The notes under the pieces were generated by a model that saw only the letters and a list, made by a program, of their open reading frames with translations, ran no database searches and was not told where the DNA came from. From Xanthostigma xanthostigma (Eukaryota; Arthropoda; Insecta; Raphidioptera; Raphidiidae): a stretch of DNA of 64,000 nucleotides. Location of the stretch: contig OY754464.1 of the NCBI GenBank assembly GCA_963575645.1, positions 75,862,948-75,926,947 of the forward strand, in the 5' to 3' direction. Of the stretch, positions 22,422-33,593 are shown piece after piece (positions within the stretch are counted from its first letter, which is position 1; each line of letters begins with the position of its first letter). The position numbers and the translations under genes were made by a program.

Positions 22422-22767
22422 ATAGTATAGCAGATGAAGTTAAATAAAAGCTTGTGAAAATAAACCACGTTGTAAAATGCTAATTAAAGTTAGTCTCCTA
22501 TAAACACGTACATAAGTCAGTAAATAGATGATACGACACTATAGTTGTAATACAGGTACCTACACCTGGCGATAACAGAACGTATGCACTAGAGTAGTGC
22601 CGCGGAAAGTGTACACTCTGTGTTTGCAGTTTTAATGCACTTTAAATGCAAATGCATACAACTGTGCACATTAAACCTCTCTGTAAATGCACTGCTTTTT
22701 CAGCATTATGTTGCGCGAAGTGGATCTATATGATCACGCCTAGGCAAGCCCGGCCCAGCCTAGTTTA
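22422..22767. other. No gene recognised
   Basis: Repeated GCACTTTAAATGCAAATGCA-like words near 22630-22690; otherwise nothing. Confidence 0.35.
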
Positions 22768-23137
22768 GTTTAACCTAGGGTTGCCATCTGTAAAGCCAAT
22801 AAACTAGGACAAGAAGCTCAAAAAAAACTGGATTTTTGAGCTCAAAACCCGGACATAATTGCCAAGAGAATATCTTGGAATTAAATAATACCTTAATAAT
22901 ATAGAAATATTATAGATGCAATTGCATGTTTGATGCTATTTAACGTACAAAATTTAAGTAATATACGAAATTTTACAAGCTTTCATTTAATCTTTGGTAA
23001 TTAAATTAAAGAGCCGTATAAAAATTTAAAAAAAAGCAAAAAATAACTCTATTTTCTTCATTATAAGTAATTAAAAATTAGTATATTACATCACAAGGAC
23101 CGAAAGTTCAACTTTTAAGGCCCGTGTGGTGTATACG

Positions 23138-23372
23138 ATTTTTCTTCATATCCGCTCGAAAGTATGTACTTTCGTCAGCAGAGACGAAAGATTGACATTT
23201 ACTCCCAGTGAGAACGGCGGGAGGAAAAAATTTCTCATGCGTATTTATACTCGTAACTAGGGTTACCGCTGTCATTTAATATAATAAATAACAGGGAGTA
23301 AATGTCAATCTTTCGTCCCTGCTATAAGGGACGAAAGTACGTACTTTCGATCGAGGTATGAAGAAACAAAAT
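23138..23372. repeat. Foldback nested in a hAT element
   Basis: TTCTTCATATCCGCTCGAAA and TCGATCGAGGTATGAAGAA are inverted, as are GATTGACATTTACTCCC and GGGAGTAAATGTCAATC inside. Confidence 0.7.
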
Positions 23373-23401
23373 TCTATTATCATCTTTTGATAAAAAAAAA
23401 A

Positions 23402-23608
23402 TGGTTGTCTGTAAAGTCGGTTTACGGACGACAGTTTTACGTGATAACGTATTCCGCTCGAATATCATATTTAATAATACATAACCTAAATTTTAGTAGC
23501 TGTCAAACTTGGGCCGATCGTGCGCGGAACGTGACACATTTCGGAACGTGACACTTTTTCGTGCATGCAGCCAGTGTTTCATCAATTTATAAGACGTTAT
23601 CACGTCAA
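23402..23608. mobile_element. Short ACGTGATAACGT-family element
   Basis: TGGTTGTCTGTAAAGTCGGT to ATAAGACGTTATCACGTCAA is the inverse of the 3869-4530 ends with most of the interior missing. Confidence 0.7.
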
Positions 23609-23711
23609 AAAAGATTTATCTAGTCAAATTCAAATCCGAACTATAAACAAAACCCCGCCCGGACGCTCTTAAAAAAAGGAAATGCGGACGGATGGCAACC
23701 CTAGTTTAACC

Positions 23712-24370
23712 GAACTATGCGGCAATTAATGCTTTAATGTGTATTTTACATGTATTTGGCAAGCCAATGGCTGTTTTCTAAGAGCGTGTTTCCGCCAGCT
23801 TTACATTAATCGAGGCTTTACCATTGTCTAAACTTAAAAAAAAACGGTCAAGTGCGTCCCGGTCCCTCAAATACCTACCCAAAAATGTTTGATAGCGCTC
23901 CTATTATGAGGCATAGTTGCTTTCAGTGCCGCTCTAGTATTTCGTAGTGAATCTTCGGCATATCGATTTTGGTATTGATTATCATGATGATATAATATCG
24001 TCCAATCTAGGTTGTAGTGTATTTAATAGGCAATAATAGTGATGCACAGTTAACTGCACTAAACTGTAATTACCTACTATATAATATACCTACTGATAGA
24101 TAGATATTGTATATTATAGACGTTCGACAATGTATTAAGATCAAAATTATTACATCTATCATATTGGTTGCATCTGAATAGACCTGGTTGCGAGACGTTG
24201 GCCAAGTTATACGAAGCAGAATAATGACCGTGCAATTAACACGTTCTGATCGGACGCCTAAATACTAATAACAAAATTGTAGATGTCTATAGTTTACTTT
24301 GTATGATATCTAGACGGGAGATTGCGATTTCATAACTTTCATACTAGTACTGTTCGTTCAGAAATGGACT
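23712..24370. other. No gene recognised
   Basis: Mixed composition; no open frame above threshold and no repeat boundary. Confidence 0.35.
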
Positions 24371-24530
24371 GATCTAGTTTTGTTCAATTGAAAATGCGCA
24401 AAACTAGTTTTGCTCAATTTATAACACTCAATACCCGTTTAAATGTAAGATTTCGGGTTTGGTAAATATTCGTTGGTCAAAACTAGTCTTGCGCATTTAT
24501 TTCAGTCACTGACCGAATTCGGGTATAAAC
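24371..24530. repeat. Small ACTAGT-rich inverted repeat
   Basis: CTGATCTAGTTTTG..AATGCGCAAAACTAG is mirrored by CAAAACTAGTCTTGCGCATT..CAGTCACTGA. The AAAACTAGTTTT words echo the element at 25415-26320. Confidence 0.45.
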
Positions 24531-25054
24531 CGTAACATATGTAAACTTGCCAAAGTCGACAAACCCACTTGATCTTTGTATCGAACTTGGCCACTTCTCA
24601 CATTTATATTTTTGGTGGTCTTTATAAAATACCGTATCTACTTCTATCAACATTATTTATAATTTATCACAAAACATTTTTTAACTCGATATCTGTCATT
24701 TTTCTGTTTGAAATAAGTTTTAGGTAATAAGAAACGACAGTTTTTGTCGGTAATATAATTTTCCCTCGTCATTTTCTGAGTTCAGGTGTGTTTCTGATTG
24801 ATTGAGTACGGCTATTTATGGGTTAGTATTGTCAGCAAAGGTTAGTACGCATGATTGCCGATGAGGGCGTGCAGGAATAGGCAACCAGGAACACCTGCGC
24901 GTGTCGTTGTCATGGATGGAGATTGAGTCAATATTTACTGCCGGTATTTATAACACACCTTCGTATTGCTCTATAAAGGTTCTCATTATTTTCTGTTGTT
25001 GTTGAAAGGATGCAAAAGGCTATAAACATTATTGTGCCGTACCTACTTTGGACT
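24531..25054. other. No gene recognised
   Basis: A mid-G+C patch near 24840-24940 has no recognisable coding content. Confidence 0.3.
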
Positions 25055-25058
25055 ATAT

Positions 25059-26516
25059 TGTAACAAAACTGTTCTTGTTCGTTGTGGAAAAGATTTATTT
25101 ACGTAAACGTTAACAAAACAAATAAACAAACAAACTAAAAGCACTTCTTTATAACGTAACAGATACAAAATAATAAATCCTAACTAATAAATGAAAAGAA
25201 TAACAAATAAAGTATACAATATCACTATTTATTTACAACACAGGAGCACACCAAAATTTATTTACACAGTTTATTTATCTATTTATCTCACCAGTTACCT
25301 CAGTACTGTTCGCTGTACTGACTGTCAATTTATGTCACAACTATGTGTCGATTGTTAATTCGATGAAGCACAATATATCACTCTCCGTGTACTGAGCTAT
25401 CCCGTGGTATATATGTTACCGTAAAAACCCGTTTTCAGTTAGAACGCGTATTTACTAGTTAAAACTAGTTTTCACTAAACGCCCTCATTAAAACTAGAAT
25501 TTACTGCTGGTAAAAATGAATATCAGTTAAAACTAGTTTCAACTAGTCAAAACGCGTTTTAACGGCACCAAGCAGTTAAAACTGATTCCACAAAGTTTAG
25601 AGGTTGCGTAATGTGATATAAACCAAGGGACGCGATGGAAAGAGGCATTATTAACAAGGATATTACAGATTGATCAACATGAAAAAAGAGAAAATCACTA
25701 TAAAACTTTAATTAAAATTGCCAATATGGCTGTTTGATCCTCATAAGGAAAAATGTTCTTTTACTGTGTTATGTTACTAACTTTAAAATATATTAAATTT
25801 GTTTGGGATGTTTCAATTCGTAAATATTGCAATTAAATAATATGTTATCATATAATGTTTCTTTTTCAAATGACTAAGAAGAGTACTAATTGTTTTTGTT
25901 CGCTATTAATGTCTTTGTTAAATGTGTAAGACTTTAATAAAACTTTAATAAAAGTTGCCAATATGGATCTCCATAAGGAAAAATGATATTTTTATATTAC
26001 TAATTAATATCAACGTTGTTCAGATGTTACTATATTCACAAATGTTCTCAATAAATATTTAAAAAAATAACATGTAATAATGTTTATATTTTAATCAAGG
26101 CTTCATTCTATTAAATCAATTCTCTGAAACAAAATTTTCTAGTTACTACTAGTTTTGTCTAACGCTCACAGTTAAAACTAGTTTTACCTAAAAATCAATC
26201 TTCTAAATCAGTAAATTCTAGTTGTTACTAGGAAATTCTAGTTTTAACGAGGGCGTTTAGTGAAAACTAGTTTTGACTAGTAAATACGCGTTCTAACTAA
26301 AAACGGGTTTTAACGGTAACATATATATTCGCTGGATAGTTCGTTATTTTTCTTGCACTCATTGTTGTCTGGAATTTGGCAACAAAGACTTTTTACCTAC
26401 GCATATTGTTTGAACAATCAAGCCGATTGTTGTTCCACAACAATCCGTGTGTCAGAATGACGAGCCGATTGTTGTCTCACGAAATTATTTGTCGTCCCAA
26501 CGGGGAGCGTGTAACA
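25059..26516 (-). mobile_element. Solo LTR, Gypsy-like, copy 2, interrupted
   Basis: On the minus strand TGTTACACGCTCCCCGTTGG to GAACAGTTTTGTTACA, flanked by a perfect 4-bp duplication ATAT (25055-25058 and 26517-26520). ATAT/TATAT is a favoured target of the gypsy/17.6 group. It is a solo LTR with no internal region, split by the insertion at 25415-26320. Confidence 0.85.
25415..26320. mobile_element. AAAACTAGTTTT-rich inverted-repeat element
   Basis: Ends GTTACCGTAAAAACCCGTTT and AAACGGGTTTTAACGGTAAC lie within ATATAT of the LTR. Terminal inverted repeats run about 110 bp and are packed with AAAACTAG / CTAGTTTT words. The same LTR site is uninterrupted at about 53344 (GGTATATATATGCGCTGG). 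Target duplication is masked by the AT repeat. No transposase; class unknown. Confidence 0.7.
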
Positions 26517-26520
26517 ATAT

Positions 26521-26888
26521 GAAGAGAACAGGAAATATGGCTGTACTGTAGACACGACTTGATAATTTGTAAGGCCGTTATTCCGCCACCAATACGCAAT
26601 TTCGACGCTATAAGGACGATATTATAGTAGCCCCGTTAAGTATTAATCGACTAAGAGTTTTGTTATTCGACTACGAGTTTTGTGTCTCGGTATCTTTGAT
26701 GTGGAAAATATATTTACAAGCTTTTATTCAACTTCTCACGTTTGTCAATCAGTCATTTTGTGTGAAATCTTGCATGTTGATTTTAAACCACTTCCAAATA
26801 TTGATCTATTACTTCGAAATTTCCCATAATTGTAGTCTCAATGACAATACAATACTCTGATAATCATGACCTGATGTTTGCAGTCAGT
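26521..26888. other. No gene recognised
   Basis: A 66-codon frame at 26660 has no known features. Confidence 0.35.
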
Positions 26889-27777
26889 CCAGGGACGGAT
26901 ATAGATTTTTCGAGGCCCTTGGGCATATTGAAACCCAACGGGACTCAATTTTTTCAAGGCATACCCCTTGAAAAAATGCGATTTTTTACGAAACCCGAAA
27001 TCTTTCGGAACTTTGGCAAAATCATCATGCTTATAGAAAAAAAAACACGCTGAATCCAATGAGCACAAACAAACGTCTCTGTATTTTGGTTTAGAAGTTA
27101 TTTGCGCTTATTGTTTTCAGAAAATCATGTAAAACCTTCGAATGGCCCGTAGTTTCCAAACTAAAAGAAATACAGACGTTTGCTTACGCTCATTGAATTC
27201 AGCGTATTTTTTTCTGTAAGCATTCTCAATTTCAAAAGCATCGTATTAAAAAAATTCGATTTTTACAATTTTTCAAAGCATACCCCTTTAAAAAAATGCG
27301 ATTTCTTACGAAAACTGAAATCTTTCGGAACTTTGGCAAAATCATCATGCTTATAGAAAAAAAAACACGCTGAATCCAATGAGCACAAACGAACGTCTGT
27401 ATGGCTTTTGGTTTAGAAGTTATTTGCGTTTAAAGTTTTCGAAAATCATATAAAACCTTCAAATGGCCATAATTTCTAAACTAAAATAGATACAGACGTT
27501 TGCTTACGCTCATTGAATTCAGAGTATTTTTTTTTGTAAGCATTCTCAATTTCAAAAGCATTGTATTAAAAAATTCGATTTTTACAATTTTTCAAAGCAT
27601 ACCCCTTTAAAAAAATGCGATTTCTTACGAAAACCGAAATCTTTCGGAACTTTGGCAAAATCATCATGCTTTAGAAAAAAACATGCTGAATCCAATGAGC
27701 ACAAACAAACGTCTGTATGTCTTTTGGTTTAGAAGTTATTTGCGTTTATAGTTTTCAATCATATAAAACCTTCGAAT
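26889..27777. repeat. 319-bp tandem array behind a hAT-like end
   Basis: CAGGGACGGATATAGATTT resembles a hAT terminus. After it, GCATACCCCTT(T/G)AAAAAA recurs at 26959, 27278 and 27597, an exact 319-bp period, the third copy partial. Within each unit ACGCTGAATCCAATGAGC is mirrored by GCTCATTGAATTCAGCG, so the unit is palindromic. Frames in the region arise from this structure. Confidence 0.75.
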
Positions 27778-28262
27778 GACCGTAGTTCACGATAGTCGAA
27801 CGTATTAATAGTTCCACAAAATTTGAGAATGAGTCATAAATAGCTGAACTAACTAACATTGTTTTTTTGTTTTCTTTTTTTTAACATCTATAGGTCGAAT
27901 AATATATATATACATGTTTGCTGTATTTTTATAGATCTCTGTAAGTGAGACAAGCCACTCCTGTACCTCTATAAGCTAGAAACTCGGGTTAGTGAAAAAC
28001 CTCCCTAAGCGAAAAAGAGATTACGCTCCCTTGAACTCTTGCTTCGACAGGTTCGACTGTATTAATAATAAACAAAAATATTTCACCATAAAGTTTTGAA
28101 TCAAACTGTACTGGACTTTCAGGCACGTGTGTTTTCTATACATTTTTTCAGTAATCTAGATTTCAATTTAGATATATAAAATAGAAATTGTATACAATAA
28201 AGGAAACAACAGTAACGAAAAAATATTATCATATAGATTAACGTCACAATTTTTACGTGAAT
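27778..28262. other. No gene recognised
   Basis: AT-rich, no features beyond a GAGACAAGCCACTCCTG patch of unknown origin. Confidence 0.35.
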
Positions 28263-28270
28263 GTATGAAG

Positions 28271-28866
28271 TAGTGATGTGTCCACATGACTCTTTATTGC
28301 GCTCCGCTCACTAAAAAGAGTCGCTCAGAGCGAGTCGTTCAAAGGAGCGACACTAGACAATGCGCACTATACACAAGAGTGCAGATTGCAGAGGTGTGAA
28401 CTGTTATCATGCATGCTCAGGAGTTACGTAGCATTGCACAGCACAATACACACTCAGCTCTGAGCTCATTTTAATATGATTCTGATCTTATATTATTCGC
28501 ATTTCGGATAAACTATAAAAAAAGCTTAACAATAATAATGTTTATTGTTACAATATTATATCTTTGTCAACGCTGTCAATGTGAATGGTTTAAGTCACTT
28601 TAAGCTTAGTACTATTCCACTTACAGTATGTCATTCAACATTAAATGGCTCAGCAAAGATAACTCCACGCGTGCAAAATTCACTAGTACCTCTGTGGCCA
28701 GTGCTGTGTGCGCTCTGTAAATGTGCGAATGCAACAGACAACAGTACAGAACAGCTCAGCACAGAGCAATGGCGTTCGGAGTGAGTCATTCACAAAAAAA
28801 AAGAGCGACTCGTTCCGCACCGAGTAAGGAGTCGTTCATTATGAACTCAGGAGCGACACATCACTA
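28271..28866. mobile_element. hAT MITE, GAGCGACTC family, copy 1
   Basis: TAGTGATGTGTC and GACACATCACTA ends with a perfect 8-bp duplication GTATGAAG (28263-28270 and 28867-28874). Subterminal GAGTCG / CGACTC clusters. Second copy at 54148-54711. Confidence 0.9.
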
Positions 28867-28874
28867 GTATGAAG

Positions 28875-29153
28875 TTTTAAACGTGTATTTTGTGTGCATT
28901 GATGTATTTCAGAGCACATAGAAGGCGGCAGTTGATAAACATAAATATTTCAAAGAGTATGAATTTAAAATAAAATGATCAGATAGGTACATTGTTTACA
29001 GAAGAGTGTCGTGGATTTATTATGTTCACAAAAAGTCAACAATAGTTTTTTTAACTACAGTTTGTTTTATTATTTTGCTTTTCACTACATATTTTAGGCG
29101 GTTTGGCAGGTTTCATAATATATTAGACTATAATGAATTGAAGTAGTAGGTGT
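28875..29153. other. No gene recognised
   Basis: AT-rich spacer between a hAT element and an LTR. Confidence 0.35.
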
Positions 29154-29157
29154 CTAT

Positions 29158-29818
29158 TGTAACAAAAATGCTGTAGTCCGTGGCGCAAATTATTTATTTA
29201 CAAGAATAATTGTTTAAAAAAACGGTTAAACACACAAAGGAAGCGTACTTCTTTAACTTAACGAATAATAACGTTAACAGAAACAAAACTAATAGTTCTA
29301 AATTATAAAATGAAAGACTAAGTAACAGAGAATAAAGAGTCACTAAATAAAGTACAAAGAAATATTTACAACACACAGGAACACAACACAAAGTTTATCA
29401 GCACACTTGTCTATTCACTATAAGTCATTTATTTAAAACCGGATTTATAATTGCACACACTTGAGTTAATTTATTTCCACAGATTAACTGAATTATATGC
29501 CGTAATGCCAAAGCACTGTGTCAACACAACAAACAACTCCAATAACTGACTGACTGACTTGCTCACTCTGATTCCTTATATAGTTTCTCGGTCCAATCTC
29601 TAGAATGTTGTCCACGCATCGAGTTCCTTTCCTTTACATGTGTGTGGGTCTCCAAGGTCGGGTGTTCGTTATCTGTCTCCATTGTTGTTGGTTGACCTTC
29701 GAGTATTGTATAGTCTTTTCTAGAAAATAGAAAATCCATAAGCGTATCACTGGGGGGGGGGGGGATGCGCAACATAATTCTTTAGAGTTCATAACCGTCC
29801 CAACTGGGGGGCGCAACA
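29158..29818 (-). mobile_element. Solo LTR, Gypsy-like, copy 3
   Basis: 661 bp, TGTTGCGCCCCCCAGTTGGG to GCATTTTTGTTACA on the minus strand, flanked by a perfect 4-bp duplication CTAT (29154-29157 and 29819-29822). The core promoter is visible: ACTATATAAGG near 29575 (read on the minus strand) and an initiator-like AGTCAGTCAGTCAGTT downstream. A long G run lies at 29751-29764. No internal region. Confidence 0.88.
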
Positions 29819-29935
29819 CTATTATACAGTTTTTAAAAATAGTTCACTTTGTTAATTAGCAGAGGGAATCAGAAAAAAAGAGTGTTATTTAACGATCTAA
29901 ATAAAAATTAGTTATTAAAAAAAGAAAAACAACTA

Positions 29936-30215
29936 ACCCGACTACAGAAAAAATTAATAACCAACACTAAAAAATAAGTTCAAAATCTAAAACCCGATTA
30001 CTGAAAATTATGAAACATAACATCACATTTTAACAGTAGTAAGCGATCATAAGCTCTAGGGCAAAGTGCATCACGCTGTACATCTAGAGGGGCCTCATAT
30101 ATATGAGATGGCATACGACCACGGCTATCCTCAGATGAGAATATTTTCTTGTTTCATACTTTTCAGTAGTCGGGTTTTAGTTTTAGAAAATTATTTTTTT
30201 TAACTTATTTTTTAT
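29936..30215. repeat. Inverted repeat with CCCGACTACTGAAAA words
   Basis: AAACCCGATTACTGAAAATT..ATGAAAC on the left mirrors GTTTCATACTTTTCAGTAGT..CGGGTTTTAG on the right. Confidence 0.55.
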
Positions 30216-30467
30216 TTTGTTGTTGTTTTCAATTTGCTCACCTCTCGTGCCAAAATTCAAAAATAAATGTAGCCTATGTTACCCGAGCCATAATAACGAA
30301 TCTATTGACACCTTATTTATCAAAATCGGATAAACAGTTTAGGCTCTACGGTAGAACATCCGTAAATACCATATACTTTTATTCTATACTGAGTATAGGA
30401 ATAAAATCGCAATCGAACTATTAGGGTGCATATATATACTTCTGTCTTTTTTTACGCCGTAAACACC

Positions 30468-30562
30468 GGCGTATCCAGGAGGGCAAAACAATCACGGGGG
30501 ACCCGGCTTAAGAAATTTCTAATTTGCCCCCTCCTGTGCCTAAAGCTGGATACACCCATGTT
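30468..30562. mobile_element. Very short inverted-repeat element
   Basis: CCGGCGTATCCAGGAGG and CCTCCTGTGCC..CTGGATACACC are imperfect inverses. It may be a hAT-derived scrap; no target duplication found. Confidence 0.3.
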
Positions 30563-31105
30563 AACGTCAAAGAAAAAGACAAAGTTATTGAAACAGAGAT
30601 ACTTTATTCAAATTGAATGCAAGTATACCAACCTATCCTATCATCCTATCATCGGAAATCAGGGAATTACATCGAAGAAAGAGACGCAGATATATTTTCG
30701 ATACGCTTTGTTGCGTTCACTCACCGCACATTGAGTAGATAGGCAATGATTCATATAAGTAGTTAATTAATAGATATATTGTAAATAAAAACATATTGAC
30801 TGCTAAACTCATAATCCTTCCTTTTGGCTCCGTCGCTGTCGGGTAAAAAGAGGAAAACAAATAAAAAAATCTCAATATCAAGACCCATTCGAAAACAAAA
30901 GAGAAAGAACTTTTTGATTATTAATTTCATTTTTGTCGATTCGGGTTTTTTTTGTTAGTGTAAATGTTTGTGAATTTCATTTCTCCATTTTAAAAATCAA
31001 AACTGAAATAACAATGGCGCAATTATAAATGTTTGTTTATTTTTCAAGAACTTACCGTTGCTACTTTTTATTCGGTGATTTCAATATCTATTCTTTTTTT
31101 TACAG
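30563..31105. other. No gene recognised
   Basis: AT-rich sequence upstream of the possible exon. Confidence 0.35.
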
Positions 31106-31198
31106 ATCGCTGGAAAACGAGTATCGGAAATATAGGTCCGGACTTCGCTTTATAAATCGACTCGCAGAAACGAATTACATTCTAAAGTACAATAGAGG
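31106..31198 (+). other. Possible exon, unidentified
   Basis: A T-rich tract (TTCTTTTTTTTACAG, ending 31105) is a good splice acceptor. The sequence after it stays open (SLENEYRKYRSGLRFINRLA) and AGAG-GTGCGC at 31195-31204 could be a donor. No family is recognised, and the frame continues past it to 31292. It might be a 5' exon of the gene at 32369, or chance. Confidence 0.15.
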
Positions 31199-32190
31199 TG
31201 CGCTTGTATACAAATACACACAAAGTATACGTATATATAAAGCTGTGAGAGAGGGTTGGCGCTTGCAGCGACGAGAACTGGTATTATTATAATAACAACT
31301 GTATTGGCAAATCCTCTCTATACATTCAATATTAAACCACTGGAGGGCAACACTGTATGAAAATCCAATGCGGAATCCAATAATGTTACGTGATCAAAAT
31401 AGTATTTGTTCGTTTAAAATCAAATAAGCTTTTGTAGTCGCACGGAGCGGTGTGGATTTCTACGGGAACTGAGCTATTTGTAACGTGGAAAAACGGCAGT
31501 GGTTGTGGAATTCAATTATAATACAATATCAATTAAAATAGCGTCACATCATTCTAATAGCAAACATGAATTCTTTTATGCGATTAAAACGGTGATCAAG
31601 TGATAACGTGAGCTATTGTTACCTCTCTCTCCCTCTTTAATCTGGTTGGAACATTTCAGTAAACAGTTGAATTTGTGCGCGTTTTTTTGAAAGAAGACAA
31701 TTACAATTTTTCAGTCACAAAATTAACATTGTGAAATTGTGATGGTACAGTAAAATAATTACTTTCAATGAACAAAACATATTTCAAAGTTATTCTTAAA
31801 GTTGTGAAAAATTTGCATGATTGTAAAAGTTTTTTTTGTATATAAAATATATAAAAGAAATGAAAAATTCAGTAGAAATGGAAAATTTAATATTCATTGT
31901 GGAAATTAATATTGCTGAAACTACTTGATCCGCGCTGGAAGTTTTTTTCTACATCCTTTTTAAAAGCAGTAAATTCATTTTCAGGATGATATTCTTTGCA
32001 TATTTAAGACTTCATTCGCTGGCGGAAATTAACAAAGGATTTAAATTTTAAAAAAGGAGATGGGAATTTTTATTTAATCCTAAAAAATTGCAGTGTAGTG
32101 AACCTTTTTAATAACATTTTATTAAAATTCAATATATATAAAACTGGATATTTTAAAACGTTTGAAAGTGTATGCATATTTTAGTCGTCG
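31199..32190. other. Non-repetitive upstream region
   Basis: No recognisable transposon pieces, unlike most of the window. TATATAAAG at 31234-31242 could be a TATA box but also resembles a Helitron 5' motif. This may hold the promoter and 5' leader of the exon at 32369. Confidence 0.3.
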
Positions 32191-32368
32191 CGTCGGTTTA
32201 GACAACGTGAAAAAACAAAATAGTGCGCGTAACAGCATGACGTGTAGTGGTGAAAAACGGTGATACCAACATACGAGTGAAAAGGAATTTACGGTTGAAC
32301 GCGTCTTCCTTGCCAACTGTTTAGACGCAAACTTCCACATTACCGAGGCAACAGGATCAACATATGCC

Positions 32369-32432
32369 ATGGTGAAGGCCGCAGGACTAGTGGCGCCTCT
32401 GGCGATCTTGTCTCTACTCGTTGGCATTGCAG
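32369..32432 (+). CDS. First coding exon with signal peptide, gene unidentified
   Basis: The ATG at 32369 sits in CCATGG, a favourable start context. It encodes 21 residues beginning MVKAAGLV with a hydrophobic core LAILSLLVGIA, a typical secretory signal peptide (basic K3, then an uninterrupted hydrophobic stretch). It ends at AG followed by GTGAGC (32433 on), a near-consensus donor, leaving one base of a split codon (phase 1). An earlier ATG at 32364 stops within three codons. The 150 bp upstream are of balanced composition and rich in CpG, as in a 5' leader. A 101-codon minus-strand frame over the same DNA is a shadow. The mature protein, and so its function, lies in exons I could not find downstream; it is expected to be secreted or membrane-bound. 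A chance match cannot be fully excluded. Confidence 0.5.
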
Positions 32433-32522
32433 GTGAGCGAATCCTCTTGTTACTTTAAATCTGATTGGTTCACATCTTTCAGAAACATACTTTTATTTTT
32501 ATAATTTTATTGATGATCGTAA

Positions 32523-32990
32523 TAAATAAGTAAGAATGAATTATATGTATTTATTAAAATTTCTTTATTTTAGTATTTTCTCGTATTGTCATCTAATTCT
32601 AAGTTTTGTTAAAAATTTCAAGTGTCTATCTCATCAGGAAGTAAGTTTAAAATCGATTACAAAGTTCCGCCCGACATACACGAAAAGCGAGTTGATATAA
32701 TAAACGTGGTAATAAAAGAAAAAGGATGAAAAAAAAAATGAATTAGGTTCATAATCTTGGCGATTTATGAACCTAATTCGTTTTTTTAATACTTTTTCTT
32801 TTATTACCACGTTTATATCAACTCGCTTTTCGTGTACGTCGGGCGGAACTTTGTAATTGATTTTAAACTAACTTTCTGATGAGATAGACACTTGAAATTT
32901 TTAACAAAACTTAGAATTAGATGACCATACGAGAAAATACTATAATAAAGAAATTTAAATAAATACATATAATTCATTCTTGCTTATTTA
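32523..32990. repeat. 468-bp foldback in the first intron
   Basis: Arms of about 225 bp (TAAATAAGTAAGAATGAATT inverse at AATTCATTCTTGCTTATTTA) are close to identical, with a centre near 32757 (CATAATCTTGGCGATTTATG). It begins 90 bp after the donor at 32433. Confidence 0.8.
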
Positions 32991-33016
32991 CCGTTTTACG
33001 ACGCCTTGAATTCGTT

Positions 33017-33084
33017 GGTCGTAGCTTAGTTGGTTAGAGCGTCGTGCTAGTAACGCGAAGGTCGCGGTTTCGACCTCCATGGCC
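33017..33084 (+). tRNA. tRNA-Thr(AGT)-like sequence, probably pseudogene or SINE head
   Basis: An acceptor stem GGTCGT / ATGGCC with wobbles, a D arm GCTT..GAGC and an anticodon arm TCGTG-CTAGTAA-CGCGA (anticodon AGT, 33049-33051) can all be drawn. The T arm is faulty (GGTTTCGACC with an extra T, stem not closing) and there is no intact 73-base cloverleaf. It lies among MITEs, so a tRNA-derived SINE is the likelier reading. Confidence 0.45.
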
Positions 33085-33191
33085 CGTATAATATTTTATT
33101 TTTTTACGATGTATGTATTAATTGTTTTTACCATGTTTTAAAAAAAGAAAATAATAAAATAAATAATTTTTTTTTAATATACCACGTTTTT

Positions 33192-33388
33192 AAAACGAAC
33201 TAAAAAGTATAAAATAATGTTTAACTTGTAAGATTTGAAACGAAAAACTGGGGGCATGCGACACTTATATAAGAAGTGTAGAGAGTAGCCATCAATGAAA
33301 AAATCGTTTTATGAGATAAAACGAATAATGGTCCCCACGTTTTTCGTTTCAATTCCTACAAGTTAAATACTTTTTAGTTCGTTTTAAA
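33192..33388. repeat. Hairpin with AAAACGAACTAAAAAGTA ends
   Basis: Left AAAACGAACTAAAAAGTATA..AACTTGTA and right TACAAGTT..TACTTTTTAGTTCGTTTT are inverse, also GAAACGAAAAACTGGGG / CCCCACGTTTTTCGTTTC. Confidence 0.7.
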
Positions 33389-33593
33389 ATTAAAATTTTC
33401 TTTATTTATTTTATTTTTATATCATAACGTTTAAATAAAATTAGATATATATCATCATCAACGCATTTCATCTATATTTTAAAAGTTATTATAGAGGTAA
33501 TATTTTTTCTTGAAATTCTTTTTAAATTTTCACTTGAACTAATTCACTGATTCAAATCTTTGATTAACGTCTGATTAGAATTCTTCAATAAAT

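Larger units (their letters stand above)
22776..23703. mobile_element. hAT-like element with two nested insertions
   Basis: TAGGGTTGCCATCTGT and ACGGATGGCAACCCTA are inverted ends, flanked by a perfect 8-bp duplication GTTTAACC (22768-22775 and 23704-23711). The body is interrupted by a foldback (23138-23372) and an ACGTGATAACGT element (23402-23608). Confidence 0.85.

Noticed and set aside
29563-29819. 70- and 61-codon frames near the G run
   Set aside because: They lie in the U3-like part of a solo LTR, in antisense or leader context.
32122-32427. 101-codon minus-strand frame over the signal-peptide exon
   Set aside because: Shadow of the + strand exon; no known domain and no splice support.
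33017-33084. Functional tRNA-Thr gene
   Set aside because: The T arm does not pair and the molecule is too short; kept only as a tRNA-like element.
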